Shown here: piece after piece, positions 1 through 8,554 of the stretch
How positions within the stretch are numbered: position 1 is the stretch's first letter
How the letters are laid out: each line of letters begins with the position of its first letter
NCBI RefSeq assembly: GCF_023184515.1
Contig: NZ_JAAHBP010000004.1
Coordinates: forward strand, 1 to 64,000
DNA length: 64,000 bases
Direction: 5' to 3'
Source: Streptomyces sp. D2-8
GTDB taxonomy: Bacteria > Actinomycetota > Actinomycetes > Streptomycetales > Streptomycetaceae
Notes under the pieces: model-generated
What the model was told of the DNA's origin: nothing
Seen by the model: only the letters and a program-made list of their open reading frames with translations
The model's database searches: none
Position numbers and translations under genes: made by a program

Positions 1-207
1 CAGCTCAAACGCGCCATGTTCCTGTCCGCGTTCGCAGCCCTGCACGATCCCGCCTCCCGCACCTACTACGACAAATGCCGGGCCCGGGGCAAGACTCACA
101 CCCAGGCCCTCCTCCGCCTCGCCCGCCACCGCATCAGCGTCCTGTTCGCCATGCTCCGCGACGGCACCTTCTACGAACCACGCCTCCCCGAAGCAACCGC
201 CGCATGA
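1..207 (+). CDS. IS110-family transposase, C-terminal fragment (runs off left edge)
   Basis: This is the last ~68 codons of a transposase whose start lies outside the window; the frame is open from base 1 and stops with TGA at 205-207. The tail reads as the C-terminal part of IS110/IS116/IS902-type transposases, with a segment of the form LHDPASRTYYDKCRARGK followed by a short arginine-rich helix and a hydrophobic LFAMLRDG segment. Enzymes of this family are DEDD-type and mobilise elements that lack terminal inverted repeats. Whether the full gene is intact cannot be judged from here. It lies directly beside a broken IS5-type transposase, so the left edge of the window is an insertion hot spot. 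Confidence 0.8.
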   Translation, partial: QLKRAMFLSAFAALHDPASRTYYDKCRARGKTHTQALLRLARHRISVLFAMLRDGTFYEPRLPEATAA

Positions 208-250
208 CCAGCTCAGGCTTGACGAAAGACATAGAGGCACCCCCCCGCTT
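1..250 (+). mobile_element. Right end of an IS110-type insertion sequence
   Basis: The transposase stop codon is followed by about 40 bases ending in GACATAGAGGCACC (about 231-244), a non-palindromic tail of the kind seen at the ends of Streptomyces IS110-type elements. Homology to the neighbouring IS5 transposase begins soon after. The exact end cannot be fixed because IS110 elements leave no inverted repeats. The boundary at about 250 is inferred. Confidence 0.5.
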
Positions 251-251
251 G

Positions 252-655
252 CCCCGCACCGGCCCAACCGTCGGTCAGGGGCAGCGGAGTGCCGCGAGCG
301 TCGGTCAGGACGTGGTGTTTCGAGCCCGGTCGTGCGCGGTCAACGGGGCTCGGGCTGACTTTTGGGCTGCTCCGCCCCGCTTGGCCTGCACGTGCGAGGC
401 ATCAACGGTGACACGGGAGAAGTCCAGGCGGTCCGCCGCACGAAGCCGGTCCAGCAGCACCCGCTGCAGTTCCTCCCACGCGCCGGCCTCCTGGCACTCG
501 GCCAGCCGCCGCCAGCAGGTAGGACAGGAACCGAACCCCAACTCCTGCGGCAAGTAATCCCACTGGATCCCGGTGTAGAGAACGAAGAGCACACCGTGCA
601 GCGTCTTGCGGTCATCGATCCGCTTGCGCCCAGGATGGCGGAACCGCCGCCGGAC
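252..655 (-). pseudogene. IS5-family transposase remnant, truncated and frameshifted
   Basis: On the minus strand the frame reads HPGRKRIDDRKTLHGVLFVL and then YTGIQWDYLPQELGFGS, the N-terminal domain of IS5-type (IS427-like) transposases. It continues through the DFSRVTVDASHVQAKRGGAA segment that carries the first catalytic Asp. At about 357-365 an AAAAG run marks a switch to the -1 frame, where the family sequence resumes as SPVDRARPGSKHHVLTDARGTPL before homology ends near 275. The upstream side is also missing: an in-frame TGA precedes the first recognisable residues. Many IS427-type elements use a programmed -1 slip at A-rich sites, so the frame switch may be original, but the element is truncated on both sides and cannot be active. 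Confidence 0.8.
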
Positions 656-689
656 AGCCCCTCACCAAGATCTTCATCGACCTTCTAGA

Positions 690-2306
690 CTAGGCCCTGT
701 CCAGAATCTCCCGCAGCGCAGCAATCGCCGCCTGATCAACAGGCCCGCTGCGTCCAGCAGTTGTTCGCCATCCCACAAACCCGTCAGGCCGCACCAGAAC
801 CGCGCCTCCGGCCAACAGCCCGTACCTCCGCCGGAAGGACCCGTCCTGGTCCCACAACCGCGTCCCCCTTCCGATCCGCACGACCTTCAGCCCGACCCCC
901 AGCCGCGTGGCTTCCCGCTCCACCGCCCCGGTCCACCGCCCCGCCACCTCGTCGACGAGCAGCGTGAACCCGTCGCCGAACAGGTCGATGACGGACACCG
1001 CTCCTTCGGGCCCGTCGAGTTGAAGATGCGGTGCCCGCGCCCCGGGCCGCGCCGAGGGGTGTGCGGGGTCCTCCACGCTCGTATCCGGCGCTCCGTCCTC
1101 CGTGTCGAATGCCCCGGAGCGGTAGCAGTACCCGAACGTCATGGTCGTCTCGTCCAACAGCTCCGCGGCGACCTCCTGGTACTGCCTGCCTTCCCGGACC
1201 GCGAACCGTAGCATCGCCTGCCGGACGGTTTCCTCGGCCACCGGCCGACGCTCGACGTCGTAGCTCTCCAGCAGTTTGGGGCCGGCCGTGCCGGAGAGCA
1301 CCAGGGCCAGCTTCCAGGCCAGGTTGTACGCGTCCTGAATGCCGGTGCTGGCGCCGAACGCCCCGGTGGGCGGCATCACATGGGCAGCGTCGCCCGCGAC
1401 GAACACGCGGCGGGTCGCGAAGGTGTCCGCCACGCGCGCGGAGATGTCCCAGGCGGGCACGTCCACCGACTCGATCTTCAACGGCAGGTCGGGCACCCCG
1501 ACCGCGGCCCGCACCAGGGCGGTGCAGCGCTCCTCGGTGAAGTCCTCGACGCGCTGGCCCTGTTCGGGGAAGAAGGAGACGTTGATGACCCAGCGGCGGT
1601 CGTTGTCGAGGGGGATGATCGTGCCGCGCACCTCGGGGTTGTTGACGTACGCCGCGATGATCCGGCGGCCGCGCAGCGCCTCGGTCAGGTCGGCCTCGAA
1701 GAAGAAACTGACGAGGTTGGTTATGGTGCCCCGGCCGTGCGCGCCGATGCCCAGCATCTCGCGCAACGGGCTGCGGCTGCCGTCCGCCGCGATCACGTAC
1801 TGGGCGTGGATCTCCGAACTCGATCCGGTGGACAGATCGGTGGTGCGGACCAGCACCCCGGGCCCGTCCTCGTCGTACTCCTCGATCGTGTCGACCCGGG
1901 TGGAGAAGCGGACGTCCGCGCCGGACTCGACGGCCCGCTCCCGCAGGATCGGCTCCAGCTGGTTCTGGTCGATCAGCGTCCACTGGGTGGGGCTGATCCG
2001 GCCGATGTCCTCCGGGGAGGCGTTGGGCATCCGTACGCGTTCCGCGCCGGCGAGGCTCTCGACGTGCACCAGGTCGGTGTTGCCGGAGATGGGGGAACGC
2101 CCGGCCCGCACCCGCTCCTCCATGCCGACCGCGCGGTACAGCTCCATCGTCCGCGGGTTGATGGCGCGGGCCTTGGGGTGGGTGGAGGTGTCGGGGTGGC
2201 GTTCCACCAAGGTGGCGGACACGCCGTGGTGGGCGAGGAAGACGGCCGCGGACAGTCCAGTCAGCCCGCCTCCGACGATGAGAACTGGGGTCCGGTGCGG
2301 CTTCAT
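690..2306 (-). CDS. FAD-dependent aromatic monooxygenase (PHBH/RdmE type)
   Basis: 538-residue flavoprotein hydroxylase of the p-hydroxybenzoate hydroxylase fold. An N-terminal dinucleotide-binding motif VGGGLTG lies at residues 11-17, an AADGSRS (DG) motif near 174-179 and the FAD-ribityl motif GDAAH at 305-309. The last ~120 residues form the thioredoxin-like third domain typical of aromatic polyketide hydroxylases. Such enzymes use NAD(P)H and O2 to hydroxylate phenolic or quinoid rings. The start overlaps the stop of the methyltransferase gene upstream by ATGA, so the two are translationally coupled. It resembles the monooxygenase at 10812-12461 more closely than the one at 8555-10099. 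The substrate is unknown. The stop codon lies about 30 bases from the IS remnants. Confidence 0.9.
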   Translation of the reverse strand: MKPHRTPVLIVGGGLTGLSAAVFLAHHGVSATLVERHPDTSTHPKARAINPRTMELYRAVGMEERVRAGRSPISGNTDLVHVESLAGAERVRMPNASPEDIGRISPTQWTLIDQNQLEPILRERAVESGADVRFSTRVDTIEEYDEDGPGVLVRTTDLSTGSSSEIHAQYVIAADGSRSPLREMLGIGAHGRGTITNLVSFFFEADLTEALRGRRIIAAYVNNPEVRGTIIPLDNDRRWVINVSFFPEQGQRVEDFTEERCTALVRAAVGVPDLPLKIESVDVPAWDISARVADTFATRRVFVAGDAAHVMPPTGAFGASTGIQDAYNLAWKLALVLSGTAGPKLLESYDVERRPVAEETVRQAMLRFAVREGRQYQEVAAELLDETTMTFGYCYRSGAFDTEDGAPDTSVEDPAHPSARPGARAPHLQLDGPEGAVSVIDLFGDGFTLLVDEVAGRWTGAVEREATRLGVGLKVVRIGRGTRLWDQDGSFRRRYGLLAGGAVLVRPDGFVGWRTTAGRSGPVDQAAIAALREILDRA

Positions 2307-3343
2307 GCTGCCTCCTTGTGGGCGGTGACCAGGGTGTGGGTGCTGAGCATGGGCTGTGCGTCGCCGTCGGTGAAGCCGGCCCCGCGCAGCCAGGCCTGGC
2401 AGTCCGCGACCCGGTACTCGGAACCGTCGGGGCTGACCAGCCGCATGTGCAGGCTGCTGAGCAGCCGCTCCGGGTCGCTGCGGTCGTCGTCGATCATCCG
2501 GTCGTAGACGAGGACCGTGCCGCCGGGCCGCACCGCCTCGAAGACCCGGCCGAGCAGCTCGCGCCGCCGAGCGGTGTCGAAGCCGTGCAGGATGTGGCCG
2601 AGGACGACGACGTCGGCCTGCGGGATCAGGTCGGTGAAGAAGTCGCCGCCGGCGAAGGCGACCCGGTCGGTCAGGCCCAGGCCGCCGATGTGCTCGGTGA
2701 ACAGCGGCCGGGTTCGCTCCAGGTCGAAGCAGGTCGCCTCCAGATGCGGGTGCGCCCGCACCAGTACCGCCGCGAGGTTGCCGCGCGCCCCACCGAGGTC
2801 GACGAACGAGGAGTGGCGGCCCCAGTCGAGGCGTCGGGCGAGTTCGGCGCCCATCCGGTCGCTGTACGCGTCGAGTCCGGCCAGGAACCGCTTCATCTTG
2901 GCGGGGTCCTTGTGCCGGTCTCCGACGAAGCCGCCCTTGTCCGGGTCGAGGTGCTGGGGCTCGCCGGAGCGCAGCGCCTCGGTGAGCCGGCCCCAGGTGC
3001 CGTACAGGGTCTCGTTGGTGAGCTCGACGAAGCCGCCGAGGTACGAGGAGGAGTCCGGCACAAGATAGGCCTGTGCCAGCGGTGAGTTGCGATAGCGGCC
3101 CTCCTCACGCTCCAGCAGCCCGAGACCGACGAGCGCGTCCAGGAAGTCCGGCACCATCCGGTGGTGGGTCCCGGTGCGCGCGGCGAGCTCGGCCGCGTCG
3201 GCGGGGCTGTCGGCGAGCGCGCCGAAAACGCCGAGCGTCACGGCGCTGTGCAGCACCTTGGCGGCGCAGTCGGCGATGGTCAGCCGGATCAGCGGTCCGG
3301 GGTCGACCGCCGGGGCCGCCTTGGGGTCTTCGGTCGTCGTCAC
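2303..3343 (-). CDS. SAM-dependent O-methyltransferase (DnrK/TcmN-like)
   Basis: 346 residues. An N-terminal helical dimerisation domain of winged-helix type (about residues 20-100) precedes a Rossmann SAM-binding domain whose motif I is VDLGGARGN at 181-189. The architecture matches O-methyltransferases acting on aromatic polyketides and phenazines. The start is ATG with an upstream GGAGGC site. The end overlaps the FAD monooxygenase gene by four bases, so hydroxylation and O-methylation are probably coupled. The preceding gene (exporter) is separated by a strong terminator, so a promoter should lie in 3344-3455. The regiochemistry and substrate cannot be read from sequence. Confidence 0.88.
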   Translation of the reverse strand: MTTTEDPKAAPAVDPGPLIRLTIADCAAKVLHSAVTLGVFGALADSPADAAELAARTGTHHRMVPDFLDALVGLGLLEREEGRYRNSPLAQAYLVPDSSSYLGGFVELTNETLYGTWGRLTEALRSGEPQHLDPDKGGFVGDRHKDPAKMKRFLAGLDAYSDRMGAELARRLDWGRHSSFVDLGGARGNLAAVLVRAHPHLEATCFDLERTRPLFTEHIGGLGLTDRVAFAGGDFFTDLIPQADVVVLGHILHGFDTARRRELLGRVFEAVRPGGTVLVYDRMIDDDRSDPERLLSSLHMRLVSPDGSEYRVADCQAWLRGAGFTDGDAQPMLSTHTLVTAHKEAA

Positions 3344-3455
3344 ACGAGCCTCCTGGTCTGCCTCTGCCTGTCCTACGGCTATGCAGTGCCGACGATGTCG
3401 GCGAGCCGTCGATTCGGGCTCGAAGGGCGCTGAAGGCCTGATGGCGGATGTACGA

Positions 3456-3485
3456 GAGCCGCCCTCCCGTGCGGGAGGGCGGCTC
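3456..3485 (-). terminator. Hairpin terminator after the MFS exporter
   Basis: A perfect 13-bp stem, GAGCCGCCCTCCC and its complement, with a 4-base GTGC loop sits 23 bases past the exporter stop codon. There is no T-tract, as is usual for actinomycete hairpin terminators. Confidence 0.8.
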
Positions 3486-3507
3486 GCAGGCGGCAGGTGA
3501 AGAGAGG

Positions 3508-5073
3508 TCAGTTCCCTTCGGAGGCCGCCTCGTGACCCTGGTGGTCCTCACCGCGCAGCGGGAGGTTCTTCATCGTCAGGGCGGCCAGCAGGCCCAGGAG
3601 GAGGACCGGCACGGCGGTGAGGAACACGGGGGTGAGCGCGGCGGCGTACGACTGCTCCACGGCGTTGCGCACCGGCTCGGTGAGTCGGTCCAGTGTCTCG
3701 GTCGAGGACAGCGCGTCGGGGTCGATGCCGCGCAGCGCGTCCGCGGGCGTCCGGTCGGCGATCTCCTCGGTGAGCCGGTTGTAGAAGATCGAGGCGAATA
3801 AGGAGATGCCCACGGTGGTGCCCAGCTGCCGGGCGAAGGACACGGTGGCGTGGACCGCGCCGATGTCGTCGCGGGGCGCGGTGTTCTGCGCGGCCATGGT
3901 GAGGACCTGCATGTTCAGTCCGGCGGCGACGCCGAAGACCAGCATGTAGGCGATGACCACGGCACGGGAGGTCCCGGTGTCCATGGTGGCCAGCAGCAGC
4001 GCCCCCACGATGCCGATGGCCATGCTGAGCACGGGGTACCACTTGTAGCGCCCCGTCTTGCTGATCGCCGCGCCGCTGACGACGGAGGAGGCGACCAGGC
4101 CGAACATCATGGGCAGCAGCACCACACCGGACATGGTCGGGCTGGCGCCGGTCACCACCTGGATGTAGATCGCCAGGAAGTTGACCGAGCCGAGGAAGAC
4201 GATGCCCGCCGCGACGCTCACCAGCACGCTGACGCTGAAGGTGGAGTCGCGGAACAGGTGCAGTGGGATGACGGGTTCGGCGGCCCGGCGCTCGGCGGCG
4301 ACGAACCCCACGGCGAGCAGCACCGCTCCTGCGGCGAGCCCGAGGATCCGCCAGTCCAGCCACTCGTACTTCACTCCGCCCCAGCTCGCGGCCAGGGTGA
4401 GCGCGACGATCGCGGCGCTGAGCAGGACGAAGCCGGTGTAGTCGATGTGCGCGGAGCGGCCGACGCGGGGCAGGTGCAGACAGGTGGAGACCAGCACCAG
4501 GATCACGATGCCCACGGGCAGGTTGATCAGGAAGACCCAGTGCCAGCTCAGCAGGTCGGTGAGAGCACCGCCGACGGCGGGCCCGGCGAGCGCTGCGAGG
4601 GCGAAGACGATGCCGAAGAGGTTGAAGTACTTGGCGGCCTCGCGCGGGTTGAACAGCTCACCGATGATGGCGAGTACCGAGACGAAGAGGCCGCCGGCGC
4701 CGATGCCCTGCACAGTGCGGAACAGGATGAGCTGGTCCATGGACTGGGCGGCTCCGCTCAGCGCGGAGCCGGCGAGGAACACCGCGACGGCGATCAGGAA
4801 GATTTTCTTCCGGCCGAAGAGGTCGCCGAGCTTGCCGTAGACGGGCGTGGTGACGCTGGCGGCGATGATGTACGCGGTCGTCACCCAGGCGAACACGTCG
4901 AGACCGCCGAGGTCCCCGACGATGCGGGGCAGCGCGGTGGCCACGATCTGCGAGTCCAGCATGGCCAGGAAAACGGCCAGCAGGCAGGCGGTGATGACGG
5001 GTCGGATCCGGGTCTGGGGTGGGGAATCGACGGCGGTGAGCGGGCCGTCTGTCCCTGTGGTCCGGGAGGGCAC
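3508..5073 (-). CDS. MFS drug exporter, DHA2 family (14 TM)
   Basis: 521 residues with about fourteen hydrophobic segments, the size and layout of EmrB/QacA-type proton-coupled multidrug exporters. The loop 2-3 motif reads GKLGDLFGRKK near residues 70-80, and the motif LDSQIVATALP in TM1 is typical of the family. A GTG start at 5073 is chosen because it is preceded by AAAGGCG and gives the normal short cytoplasmic N-terminus; a longer open frame runs upstream to 5256 but has no natural-looking residues. Hairpins flank the gene on both sides, so it is probably its own transcription unit. Placed among monooxygenases and methyltransferases, it probably exports the pathway product or the toxic quinone handled by this locus. 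Confidence 0.9.
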   Translation of the reverse strand: MPSRTTGTDGPLTAVDSPPQTRIRPVITACLLAVFLAMLDSQIVATALPRIVGDLGGLDVFAWVTTAYIIAASVTTPVYGKLGDLFGRKKIFLIAVAVFLAGSALSGAAQSMDQLILFRTVQGIGAGGLFVSVLAIIGELFNPREAAKYFNLFGIVFALAALAGPAVGGALTDLLSWHWVFLINLPVGIVILVLVSTCLHLPRVGRSAHIDYTGFVLLSAAIVALTLAASWGGVKYEWLDWRILGLAAGAVLLAVGFVAAERRAAEPVIPLHLFRDSTFSVSVLVSVAAGIVFLGSVNFLAIYIQVVTGASPTMSGVVLLPMMFGLVASSVVSGAAISKTGRYKWYPVLSMAIGIVGALLLATMDTGTSRAVVIAYMLVFGVAAGLNMQVLTMAAQNTAPRDDIGAVHATVSFARQLGTTVGISLFASIFYNRLTEEIADRTPADALRGIDPDALSSTETLDRLTEPVRNAVEQSYAAALTPVFLTAVPVLLLGLLAALTMKNLPLRGEDHQGHEAASEGN

Positions 5074-5180
5074 AGTGATTCGCCTTTCGGGCTGGAGTGG
5101 GTGCCATCCCCGTCCCGCCGGCCGTGGTCGGCCCGCGTCGTCTGCGGTGTGGGATCCGTCAGGGGATTGCTGTGGACTGC

Positions 5181-5254
5181 GCCGTACGGCACGAGTGCAC
5201 CTCGTGCCGCACGGCGGGTGGCCGGTCCTGAGCGGGGGATGATCGGGACCGGCC
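5181..5254 (-). terminator. Tandem hairpins after the first quinone oxidoreductase
   Basis: GCCGTACGGCACGAG (5181-5195) pairs with CTCGTGCCGCACGGC (5201-5215) with one mismatch and a 5-base loop. A second stem pairs GGCCGGTCC (5220-5228) with GGACCGGCC (5246-5254). Both lie between the oxidoreductase stop at 5290 and the exporter start at 5073. Confidence 0.7.
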
Positions 5255-5289
5255 ACGTCGGTCGGGAGGCGGCGGGTCGCCGGTCCCCG

Positions 5290-6267
5290 TCAGGGGACGA
5301 GGACGACCTTGCCGAGCTGGGCCCGGGCCTCCATCAGTTCGTGCGCCTTGACGGCCTCGTCGAGACCGAGCCGCTCGTGGACGACCGGGCGCACCTTGCC
5401 GGTGGCGATCATGTCGAGCAGGTCGCGCTGTCCCGCGGCGATGGCCTCGGGCTTGTTGTAGAGCATGGCGTACAGGGCGAATCCGGCCACGGTCTTCATC
5501 CGGCTGAGCATCAGCGGGTGGATGGGCTGGATGTCGCCGCTGGCCGAACCGTAGAAGACCAGCCGGCCGAACTGGGCGGTGAGGGCGACGCTCTTGGTGA
5601 GGATGTCGCCGCCGACGGTCTCCAGGACGACGTCCACGCCCTGGCCGTCGGTCGCGGCCCGGACCTGCTCGTCCCAGTCGTCGTCGGTGTAGTTGACGGT
5701 GACGTCGGCACCGAGGTCACGGACGAAGTCCAGCTTCGCCTGCGTACTGGCGGTGGCGATCACCTTGCCGGCGCCCATCGCCTTGGCGATCTGCACGGCA
5801 AGGTGGCCGACGCCCCCGGAGGCGGCGTCGATGAGGATCGACTCGCCGGGCCTGAGCTGACCGGATTCCTTGATGGCGTGATACGCCGTCTGGGCCGGGC
5901 TGGGCAGCAGGGTCGCCTCGGCGGCATCCATGGTGTCCGGGATGGTGATGGCCCAGGCGGCGTCGGCGGTCACATAGTCGGCGTAGGCGCTGTGGTCGAC
6001 GTCGACGACGACACGGTCTCCGATGCTCAGGGTGGTGACGCCCTCGCCGAGTGCCTCGACGACGCCGGCGACATCGCCGCCGGGGGCGCCGGGCAACGTG
6101 GCGTGGCCACCGATCGGGATGCCCTGGCGGCGCTGGACCTCGGCGAACGTGACACCGACGGCCTCGGAGCGGATCAGCACTTCGCCCGGTCCGGGCTGCG
6201 GCTTCTCCGCCTCTTCGACACGCAGCACCGAGGGGGCGCCGTGCTCGTAGTGGCGGACGATTCGCAT
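5290..6267 (-). CDS. Zinc-free medium-chain dehydrogenase / NADPH:quinone oxidoreductase 1
   Basis: 325 residues of the QOR branch of the medium-chain dehydrogenase family. A GroES-like N-terminal half carries GDRVVVDVDHSAYADY, and the NADPH-binding Rossmann half carries AASGGVGHLAVQIAKAMGA near residues 145-165. The catalytic zinc ligands of alcohol dehydrogenases are absent, as in QORs. It starts at ATG 6267, with GGGAGAACACC upstream and the same N-terminus (MRIVRHYE) as its neighbour; an ORF extension to 6378 is not convincing. It is a tandem paralogue of the 325-residue gene at 6433-7410 and has its own near-consensus promoter. The role is probably reduction of a quinone or enone made by the monooxygenases, or protection from it. 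Confidence 0.9.
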   Translation of the reverse strand: MRIVRHYEHGAPSVLRVEEAEKPQPGPGEVLIRSEAVGVTFAEVQRRQGIPIGGHATLPGAPGGDVAGVVEALGEGVTTLSIGDRVVVDVDHSAYADYVTADAAWAITIPDTMDAAEATLLPSPAQTAYHAIKESGQLRPGESILIDAASGGVGHLAVQIAKAMGAGKVIATASTQAKLDFVRDLGADVTVNYTDDDWDEQVRAATDGQGVDVVLETVGGDILTKSVALTAQFGRLVFYGSASGDIQPIHPLMLSRMKTVAGFALYAMLYNKPEAIAAGQRDLLDMIATGKVRPVVHERLGLDEAVKAHELMEARAQLGKVVLVP

Positions 6268-6363
6268 GGTGTTCTCCCAACTAGGAAGTGGTGTCGAGCC
6301 GCGGATGGTCGCCGCGCGGCTCCGCCCAGGGATCCGGGTTACATGATTGGATGATCGACAGCA

Positions 6364-6393
6364 ATTATATGCCATCATGCATGCACTTGTCTA
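6364..6393 (-). promoter_or_regulatory. Predicted sigma-70 type promoter of the first quinone oxidoreductase
   Basis: Read on the minus strand, TAGACA (6388-6393) and TATAAT (6364-6369) are separated by 18 bases, an almost perfect vegetative promoter in a notably AT-rich patch of a GC-rich genome. The spacer contains the palindrome CATGCATG (6376-6383), a natural place for a repressor. GCATGCACTTG (6379-6389) matches GCATATACTTG in the marR intergenic region in 9 of 11 positions. Confidence 0.65.
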
Positions 6394-6432
6394 TCGGCAC
6401 ATCAATGTCCCGACGCACTGGCCGAAAGAGGG

Positions 6433-7410
6433 TCAGGGAACGAGAACCACGCGGCCGAGCTGGGAGCGCGACTCCATCAGTTCGTGTGCGGCTGCAGCGT
6501 CCTTCAGCGGCAGCTCGGCGTGGACGACGGGACGGACCTTGCCGGAGGTCACCATGTCCAGCAGCTCCCGGGCGCCCTTGGCCATGACGTCCGGCTTCTC
6601 GCCCATCACGCCCCACATGCTGAAGCCCATGACGATGCGGTTGTCGAAGATGTCGCCGACCTCGATGGCCGGCAGCTCGCCGCCCGCCGCGCCGTACACC
6701 ACCGTGCGCCCGAACGGGGCGGTGAGTTTCACGGACTTGGTGAGGATGTCCCCACCGACGGTCTCCAGGGCGGCGTCCACGCCCCGGCCTCCGGTCGCGG
6801 CGCGCACCTTCTCGTCCCAGCCGTCCTCGCCGTAGTCGACGGTGACGTCCGCGCCGAGCGAGGCGGCGAAGTCCAGCTTCTCCGCCCCGCGGGCCGCGGC
6901 GATGATCTGCCCCGCGCCGAGCGCCTTGGCCATCTGGACCAGCAGATGGCCGATACCGCCCGCAGCGGCGGTGATCAGTACGGACTCACCGGGCTGGAGC
7001 TTCGCTGCCGTGACGATCACGTGGTAGGCGGTCTGGCCGGGGATGGGCAGCGAGGTGGCCTGACCGGCGTCGATCCCCTCGGGGACGGCGAACAGCCAGT
7101 CGGCCTGGGTGATGACGTATTCGGCGTACCCGTCGGCGGCGACACCGGTGACCACCCGGTCACCGACATTCACCTGGTCGACGCCCTCGCCGAGCGCCTC
7201 GACGATGCCCGCGACATCGCCGCCCGGCGAGCCGGGGAGCGTGGCGGGACCGCCGACCGGGATGCCCTGACGGCGCTGGCACTCGGCGAAGTTGACCCCG
7301 ACGGCCTCGGTGCGGATCAGCACCTGGCCAGGACCGGGGACGGGGGTGTCGGCCTCTTCCAGCACCAGCACCGAAGGGGCGCCGAACTCGTGGTGTCGGA
7401 CGATGCGCAT
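6433..7410 (-). CDS. NADPH:quinone oxidoreductase 2 (tandem paralogue)
   Basis: 325 residues, the same length as its neighbour at 5290-6267 and strongly similar along its whole length (MRIVRHHEFGAPSVLVLEEA at the N-terminus, SRSQLGRVVLVP at the C-terminus). The NADPH loop reads TAAAGGIGHLLVQMAKALGA. No structural or catalytic zinc ligands are apparent. It follows the methyltransferase at 7473-8474 with a 62-base gap and no hairpin, so it may be the third gene of an operon with the monooxygenase at 8555. Retaining two diverged copies side by side suggests two quinone substrates or two steps. It could also act as an enoyl reductase. Confidence 0.9.
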   Translation of the reverse strand: MRIVRHHEFGAPSVLVLEEADTPVPGPGQVLIRTEAVGVNFAECQRRQGIPVGGPATLPGSPGGDVAGIVEALGEGVDQVNVGDRVVTGVAADGYAEYVITQADWLFAVPEGIDAGQATSLPIPGQTAYHVIVTAAKLQPGESVLITAAAGGIGHLLVQMAKALGAGQIIAAARGAEKLDFAASLGADVTVDYGEDGWDEKVRAATGGRGVDAALETVGGDILTKSVKLTAPFGRTVVYGAAGGELPAIEVGDIFDNRIVMGFSMWGVMGEKPDVMAKGARELLDMVTSGKVRPVVHAELPLKDAAAAHELMESRSQLGRVVLVP

Positions 7411-7472
7411 GGACGTACTCCTCTGTGTATTGCGTGCGTTACGGGGGTTTCAGTTACGGAGTCGAACCCGGA

Positions 7473-8474
7473 TCAGGCCGGTGTGAGCTCGACGAGCGAG
7501 CGCACCGGTCCCAGGCCGACCACCCGGCGCAGGGCGAGCCCGGCCTTGGCCGCCAGCTCGCGCAGCTGCTCGGTGGTGCGCATCCGCCCGCCCAGATAGA
7601 CGAGCATCCGCAGGTCCAGATCGGTCTGGTCGGTCTGGACGTCGAGCAGGCCTTCGAGGACCATGACCCGCCCGCCCGGACGGACGGCCTCGGCGCAGCG
7701 TCGAAGGATCTCGGCCGCCTGGTCGTCGGGCCAGTTGAGCAGGACGTTGGACAGCAGATACACGTCGCCGTCGGCGGGCAGCGGATCGAAGAAGCTGCCG
7801 ACCACTGCTCGGCAGCGCTCCTGGAGGCCGGCGGCCGCGAAGTCCCGCTCGGCGGCCGCCGCGGGCCCCTCCAGGTCGAGCAGCGTCCCCCGCGCGCCCG
7901 GGGTGGCGCCGACCACGGCCGCGAGCAGGTCACCGCTCCCGCCGCCCACGTCGACGACATGCCGTACGGCCTGCCACTCGCCCCGGGCCAGCAGCTCGGG
8001 GACGACCCAGCGCATGCTCGCCGCCATTCGCCGGGCGAAGGACTCCGTCAGGGCGCCGTCCGACTCGACGTCCGTCCAGAACTCCCGCCCGTACAGGGCG
8101 GAGTAGACGGGGGCGCCTGAGCGCACGGCGTCGAGCAAGCGGAACACCGCGGTCTCGCCCCGGCCGGTCGGGCCGTCCAGGCGGAGCCAGTCACGGCCCG
8201 ACTCCGGGACGTCGTCGCGCAGCAGGGCACCGAGCTCGGTCGGTTCGTAACCGCCTTCGGGGAGCGGGCGGTAGATTCCGGCGTTCACCAGGTGGCCGAG
8301 GAGCCGGCCCAGCGCGGCCGCGTCCACGTCCGCCTCCTGGGCCAGCGTCTCGACCGTGACCGCTCCGGCGGCCATGTGGTCCGAGAGGCCGAGGGTGGCG
8401 GCCACTCTGATGGCCATGGGAGTGATCAGGTCGCTCTTCTCCAGTAACTCCTGCGACCAGGGGGGATTGCTCAC
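7473..8474 (-). CDS. SAM-dependent O-methyltransferase 2 (DnrK/RdmB-like)
   Basis: 333 residues with a helical dimerisation domain (about 10-100), then a SAM domain with motif I VVDVGGGSGDLL near residue 165 and the post-motif LRMLVYLGGRMRT segment typical of DnrK, RdmB and TcmN relatives. The GTG start at 8474 is preferred because GAGAGGACGA lies directly before it; an ATG at 8489 is possible. Some members of this family (RdmB) have become hydroxylases or decarboxylases, so methyl transfer is probable but not certain. It differs clearly from the methyltransferase at 2303, so two different hydroxyls may be targeted. Confidence 0.87.
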   Translation of the reverse strand: MSNPPWSQELLEKSDLITPMAIRVAATLGLSDHMAAGAVTVETLAQEADVDAAALGRLLGHLVNAGIYRPLPEGGYEPTELGALLRDDVPESGRDWLRLDGPTGRGETAVFRLLDAVRSGAPVYSALYGREFWTDVESDGALTESFARRMAASMRWVVPELLARGEWQAVRHVVDVGGGSGDLLAAVVGATPGARGTLLDLEGPAAAAERDFAAAGLQERCRAVVGSFFDPLPADGDVYLLSNVLLNWPDDQAAEILRRCAEAVRPGGRVMVLEGLLDVQTDQTDLDLRMLVYLGGRMRTTEQLRELAAKAGLALRRVVGLGPVRSLVELTPA

Positions 8475-8554
8475 TTCGTCCTCTCTCATGTGCACAAACG
8501 CTGTGGGGGGAGGTGGGGCAGATCCGCACGAGGGCGTGTAGAGCTGACCTGTCG

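Noticed and set aside
3850..6354. An 834-codon open frame on the + strand
   Set aside because: It is antisense to the MFS exporter and quinone oxidoreductase, with a Gly/Asp/His-heavy composition typical of shadow frames in very GC-rich DNA, and has no ribosome site or family resemblance.
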